Assembly (NCBI RefSeq): GCF_036946125.1
Contig: NZ_JAQIJT010000002.1
Location: 1,300,001 to 1,364,000 of the forward strand
Length of the DNA: 64,000 nucleotides
Source: Sphingomonas adhaesiva
GTDB lineage: Bacteria > Pseudomonadota > Alphaproteobacteria > Sphingomonadales > Sphingomonadaceae
Direction: 5' to 3'
This document shows, piece by piece, positions 60,928-64,000 of the stretch. The position numbers were made by a program, and so were the translations under genes. Each line of letters begins with the position of its first letter. Within the stretch, counting starts at the first letter, position 1. The notes beneath the pieces are model-generated. The model was given only the letters and a program-made list of their open reading frames with translations. It did not search any database and was not told where the DNA came from.

Positions 60928-62289
60928 TCATATCTCAGCGGGGAACGGCTCAAGCGCGGCGTCCACGTTCTCAAGCGCCTGTCGGCGGCGGTGCAGGGTT
61001 TCGCGGTATTCCTGAGCCTCTACGTCCTTGAAGAAGGGGGCGTCAGGTGCGAGCCGCTGAACGGCTGCCTCAACTTCGTCCAGCGACGCGCGGAAGAACT
61101 CCTTGCGGTAGTTCTGCGCGTTGACGCGCGTCGGCTCAAACTCGGCATGGAGCGCGCGTTCCAACGATGGAGCGTCATCGCTGTAGATGATGGCGTGCGT
61201 GTCGAAAATGAACGGGACGCTGGCGTCGCCCAGCTCTCGAACGCGGTCCAACGGGTCGAGCCTTCGCGTGAGGCCGATTTTCACGACGCCTTCGCCGAAC
61301 GAGCCGATGTTGCTTATGATGTAAACGTACCCGGAGCGGGTCCGCTCGGCCATAGCTTGCGCGCGTGCCACCTTGGCGCGGGCTTCGGCAAGATCGCGTT
61401 CAAGCACCTCAATCTGGTCGGCGAAGGCGTCCAGCTTCGGACCCACGATGTTCGCCGCTTCGGCCTTGGCCTTGTCGAGCAAACGGGCGTAGTACTCCTC
61501 TTGCTCTTGAGCTTCTTCCATGTCGCGCAAGAGCTTCTGTTCCTCGCGTGCCAGCCGCACGGCTTCCGCCCGCTCATCCCGTTCGGCTTTCACCTTCTCC
61601 CGGTATTCATGCGTGAGGTAAAGTTCTTCCAGTTTCAGCTTCAAAAATTCGGAGCTAACAAATATTGCATTGGACGCGTTCAGCTTTTCAATCTGTTCTT
61701 TAGCGCGAAGGATGCGCTTCTCCATCGCATTTACATTGTTCCAGCGAGTATTAGCAATGGCAGCGTCGCATTCGTTATTGAACGCACGAAGCGTCAGGCG
61801 GATGTTCCGGTTTGTCATCGACTTTCCCTTGGATGCGCTGCCGTCAACGCTCCAAGTCGTCGTGCAATAGACCGCGGTTTTGTCCGAGATCATCCGCTTC
61901 TGATTGTCGCGGACGTTGGTGATTGCCGACTTGTATGCCTCACTGTCGGAGAACTCGAAGTGCGGCTCATAGACGCCCATTTCCGCGAAAGATAACCGCT
62001 CATCGAAGATCGCAATCTCGTGCGTGAGCCGGTCGTAAACTGCGCGCTTCTCGCCGTAGCTGGTTTGCAGATCGGTGATTGCTGTTCGCGCTGCCACCAA
62101 CTCGGCATTCACCTTGGCCTTTTCGTCGTCCAAGTCGACGATACCCGCGAAGCGCTCCCGTGTCTCTCCAAGCTGTTCTTCCGCCGCGCGTGCGCGCTTC
62201 GTCGCCTTTCGCCAGAGGATCAGAACGGCAATCAGCGCGAGCGGCGATAGCAACAGAAGGACTGCAATAACCGTCCCGGCAGCATCCAT
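60928..62289 (-). CDS. Membrane-anchored DUF4041 and GIY-YIG nuclease, SNIPE-like phage defence candidate
   Basis: 453 residues. One N-terminal membrane helix (6-26, VIAVLLLLSPLALIAVLILW) with a basic cytoplasmic flank, a coiled coil (28-80), a DUF4041 region (about 85-235; FAEMGVYEPHFEFSDSEAYK), a second long coiled coil (about 235-315) and a C-terminal GIY-YIG/T5orf172 domain (319-405). In that domain GYVYIIS, VKIGLTRR, LERALHAEF and KEFF are the family landmarks. This is the layout of SNIPE, an inner-membrane nuclease that cuts phage DNA on entry. ATG 62289 has AAAAGGGGAG 6 nt upstream. A weak hairpin (60901-60925) follows. Confidence 0.85.
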   Translation of the reverse strand: MDAAGTVIAVLLLLSPLALIAVLILWRKATKRARAAEEQLGETRERFAGIVDLDDEKAKVNAELVAARTAITDLQTSYGEKRAVYDRLTHEIAIFDERLSFAEMGVYEPHFEFSDSEAYKSAITNVRDNQKRMISDKTAVYCTTTWSVDGSASKGKSMTNRNIRLTLRAFNNECDAAIANTRWNNVNAMEKRILRAKEQIEKLNASNAIFVSSEFLKLKLEELYLTHEYREKVKAERDERAEAVRLAREEQKLLRDMEEAQEQEEYYARLLDKAKAEAANIVGPKLDAFADQIEVLERDLAEARAKVARAQAMAERTRSGYVYIISNIGSFGEGVVKIGLTRRLDPLDRVRELGDASVPFIFDTHAIIYSDDAPSLERALHAEFEPTRVNAQNYRKEFFRASLDEVEAAVQRLAPDAPFFKDVEAQEYRETLHRRRQALENVDAALEPFPAEI

Positions 62290-62334
62290 GAGCGTCTCCC
62301 CTTTTCGCAACACTCGCCAGCGCCTTCCCCGATG

Positions 62335-62865
62335 TCAAACGCTCGCGTGAGTGCGCTTGCTTCCCCGCTGCCAGCGGCCGGGCGGATGCTGTTGGGCGTG
62401 CGTTAGGCGACGCTCGCCTGAGAACAGGGCGTAGGCCGTTCCCTTGCCCTGTAGCACGTTGCGTACCGTGCCGGGCGAACAGCGGAACGCGGCGGCAATC
62501 TCGTGGCGGGAGAAGCCCCGCTTTCGATACTCACCTATCGCCAGCCGCGACCACGCAGAAAGCTGAGCGCCGCCCCTGAGGCGCGCCATTTGCAGCCCGT
62601 GTTCGGCTCGCATCGCCCAGATAGCGGCGTCAACGGCTGCCATGATCGCCGGGTCAGATTGTGCCGCGTTAATCGCTGCTGCCCGGTAGGTCGCAACCGA
62701 TGAACGGGAGCGATCAAGCGCTGCCGCATAGAATGACAGGGACAGGCCGGGCAGGAGCATGAAGGCGTGGAACGCTGTCCGGTCCTGCCCTCGCTTAGGC
62801 GGGTAAACCGGCTGCCACGGTTCTCCTTCGACCCTCAGCGCTCGTTCTGAGTGAGAACTGGTCAT
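62335..62865 (-). CDS. Hypothetical helix-turn-helix protein of the element
   Basis: 176 residues, not assigned to a named family. A helix-turn-helix pattern is visible at about 115-140: YRKRGFSRHEIAAAFRCSPG followed by TVRNVLQGKG, in the style of a sigma-70 region 4 or resolvase-type HTH. The N-terminal part has GLSLSFYAAALDRSRSSVAT, possibly a second DNA-binding-like helix pair. A regulator of the element or a factor binding the nearby repeats is possible but unproved. Starts ATG 62865, 45 bp before the nuclease start. Confidence 0.6.
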   Translation of the reverse strand: MTSSHSERALRVEGEPWQPVYPPKRGQDRTAFHAFMLLPGLSLSFYAAALDRSRSSVATYRAAAINAAQSDPAIMAAVDAAIWAMRAEHGLQMARLRGGAQLSAWSRLAIGEYRKRGFSRHEIAAAFRCSPGTVRNVLQGKGTAYALFSGERRLTHAQQHPPGRWQRGSKRTHASV

Positions 62866-62916
62866 CGAAACCGCGTTGCCACGGTGGCACGCCTCTCACT
62901 CTCATTTTTCTGAAAC

Positions 62917-63023
62917 TGTGACAGTGTGACAGTTGGGACAGTTGACCTATTAAGTGCCGGGAAAATCAGCGGTAGGGCAGCTTCATGAGTAACGGTCCCA
63001 AACTGTCCCAACCGTCCCAACCC
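62917..63023. repeat. Iteron-like repeat cluster
   Basis: At 62917-62946 the units TGTGACAG, TGTGACAG and TTGGGACAG follow one another. At 62994-63023 the same motif recurs in inverse orientation as GGTCCCA, AACTGTCCCA and ACCGTCCCAA. The core TTGGGACAGT occurs several times in 107 bp, with AT-rich bases between. Position beside a primase gene suggests a replication origin or a regulator site. Confidence 0.6.
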
Positions 63024-63025
63024 GT

Positions 63026-63481
63026 TCATGCGGCGGCGGCGAAGCTGAGATAGCGCGGGTAGAGCCGGAGCGGATCGGCGGTCTCGCTTGGCATCGGCAG
63101 CGCCAGCAACGCAGCACGGCGGTTCTGTCGCATGAACACCAGCGGGTCGAAAGGGTTGAACAGCATCAACCGGCCGTTCTTGCGTTCAAGATTGCCGATC
63201 GCGGTAACGTCGCCTGCCAGCGCCTTCGCGTTCACGGCTTCGACCCATCGGTCCACATCGGGCATGGGCCAGGCGGAAACCGCGATGCGGGCTTCATCGA
63301 AGCGCCAGTCGCTCATGCTCACCCGCATGGGAACGGAGCCGAGCGGCGCATCGAACAGAACGGACGTGCGCGGCTCGATCGGATTGCGGTTTGGCGCGGC
63401 CGGGTCGAAGCGGCCGGTTCGGATGCCCTCATTCGCGGCATGGGCGAGCAGGGCAAGGAAGGCGTGGGAGCGTAGATTCAT
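63026..63481 (-). CDS. Hypothetical 151-residue element protein
   Basis: Not recognised. Opens MNLRSHAFLALLAHAANEGI; central part includes WRFDEARIAVSAWPMPDVD and NGRLMLFNPFDPLVFMRQN; no signal or membrane segment. ATG 63481 has AGGAGA 7 nt upstream, and the primase stop is 11 bp before, so the two are one transcript. The next element gene lies beyond the iteron cluster. Codon use is mixed, in keeping with the rest of the element. Confidence 0.6.
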   Translation of the reverse strand: MNLRSHAFLALLAHAANEGIRTGRFDPAAPNRNPIEPRTSVLFDAPLGSVPMRVSMSDWRFDEARIAVSAWPMPDVDRWVEAVNAKALAGDVTAIGNLERKNGRLMLFNPFDPLVFMRQNRRAALLALPMPSETADPLRLYPRYLSFAAAA

Positions 63482-63492
63482 GGCGTTCTCTC

Positions 63493-64000
63493 CTAAAGGC
63501 CAACGCGGAGCTTCAAGCCGACGCGGTATTTCGCGCCGCCGCCGCGCTTCTCAGTCGGGAACCCGCGCGCGCTGAGCGCCCGTCCGAACATGGTAAGGCT
63601 GACAGGCGAGCGACCGTTGTCGTTGGAATGGTGGCGATAGCGCTCATAGAGCGATGATGCCGACACGGCTGCGTCGGCTGCCACGTCGCATCGTTCCTCG
63701 ATGAACTGCCCAACGGAGTCCATCTCCGAGCGGTATTCCGCGTTCGCGTCCTTCACGGCAGCGGGCGTCGGTAACCCGTTCCGATACCAGCTTGCCGCGC
63801 CGCTCACGATCCACGCGAGGATGCCAGCCTGTTCTGCTGCCAGCTTGTCGCCAAGCTCCCGGTCCTGTTCCTCAGGCGTAAAGACGCGGGTGAACGGAAT
63901 CGTGCGGATGCGTCGCCAGATCGCCGGGTCGTTGCCGTTGACCTGAGGCAGCTGGTTCGTGGCGAGGAACAACTTGAACGTCGGGTGGAAGGAGATGAAC
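63493..64000 (-). CDS. Phage/plasmid primase-helicase, C-terminal part
   Basis: About 169 C-terminal residues; the 5' part lies right of the window. FKLFLATNQLPQVNGNDPAI, WRRIRTIPFTRVF and LAAEQAGILAWIVSGAASWY match the D5/P4-type primase family, in which the FLATNxLP loop belongs to the superfamily 3 helicase core. Then comes the C-terminal winged region (SLYERYRHHSNDNGRSPVSL). Such proteins start replication of satellites and integrative plasmids. It supports a replicating or formerly replicating element. Confidence 0.85.
   Translation of the reverse strand, partial: FISFHPTFKLFLATNQLPQVNGNDPAIWRRIRTIPFTRVFTPEEQDRELGDKLAAEQAGILAWIVSGAASWYRNGLPTPAAVKDANAEYRSEMDSVGQFIEERCDVAADAAVSASSLYERYRHHSNDNGRSPVSLTMFGRALSARGFPTEKRGGGAKYRVGLKLRVGL

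Larger units (their letters stand above)
60700..64000. mobile_element. Left part of an integrated element next to tRNA-Lys
   Basis: From the tRNA-Lys 3' end to the window edge the DNA is visibly less GC-rich than the chromosome to its left. All genes run on the minus strand toward the tRNA: primase, two hypothetical proteins and a membrane-anchored nuclease. Iteron-like repeats lie at 62917-63023. A P4-like satellite or other integrative element is the best reading. No integrase is in view; it should lie beyond base 64000, with a second copy of the tRNA 3' end. The first 228 bp (60700-60927) hold no gene. Confidence 0.65.

Noticed and set aside
62985..63053. A 22-codon plus-strand frame over the iterons
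   Set aside because: It is mostly the repeats translated, has no Shine-Dalgarno and runs into the 3' end of the opposing gene.

Overview
The window is about 64 kb of high-GC chromosome from an alphaproteobacterium, most likely a Sphingomonadaceae member (Sphingomonas or a close relative). This rests on gene order and protein character: pcm-tolC, fabD-fabG-acpP-fabF-mltG, rpsF-rpsR-rplI, mreBCD-mrdA-rodA, a PopZ-type polar organiser, a MutL with its own endonuclease motif, a HemB whose metal site lacks the zinc-binding cysteines, and an EcfG-type stress promoter. Almost all of it is core genome in tight, often 4-nt-overlapping operons. The last 3.3 kb, downstream of a tRNA-Lys, is an accessory element.

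Layout. 0-7.2 kb: fumarase (cut by the left edge), the ClpXP adaptor SspB, histidine genes hisB-hisH-hisA-hisF with an opposing small gene between hisA and hisF, an RlpA-like lipoprotein, a COQ10/RatA-like protein and lipoyl synthase. 7.2-15.9 kb: beta-carbonic anhydrase, aspS, rnd, an I78-type lipoprotein, the polyphosphate pair ppx-ppk and the DnaA regulator Hda. 15.9-24 kb: an exported DUF2066-like protein, purM-purN-yjbR, and the chain mltB-rlpA-dacA-tmk-holB, which mixes peptidoglycan enzymes with DNA metabolism. 24-28.5 kb: tRNA-Ser, a small RTX-type protein and a stress operon (CsbD, PAS-LuxR regulator, second CsbD, membrane protein) behind a good EcfG promoter match. 28.5-36 kb: tRNA-Arg, a lipoprotein, an MFS/spermidine-synthase fusion, two GNAT acetyltransferases with hemB, a lipid-kinase-like protein and a MATE exporter. 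36-45 kb: valS, an S9 peptidase, a MarR-GNAT fusion with a racemase, PopZ, TolC and Pcm. 45.8-51 kb: tRNA-Cys, mltG and the fatty-acid genes. 51-60.5 kb: the ribosomal trio, mutL and the rod-shape operon. 60.6-64 kb: tRNA-Lys and the left part of an integrated element.

The strongest leads are these. (1) The tRNA-Lys element carries a membrane-anchored DUF4041 plus GIY-YIG nuclease with the architecture of the SNIPE anti-phage protein, beside iteron-like repeats and a phage/plasmid-type primase. (2) A PD-(D/E)XK-like GxxExxY gene, almost exactly bounded by 27-bp terminal inverted repeats, sits between fabD and fabG. (3) A long palindromic repeat lies in frame inside the linker of mutL. (4) An EcfG-promoted operon places a three-PAS LuxR regulator between two CsbD genes. 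(5) Several families of intergenic inverted repeats recur, one of them REPIN-like with three full copies and one half copy.

All functional calls come from reading the sequence and from knowledge of the families; no database search was run.
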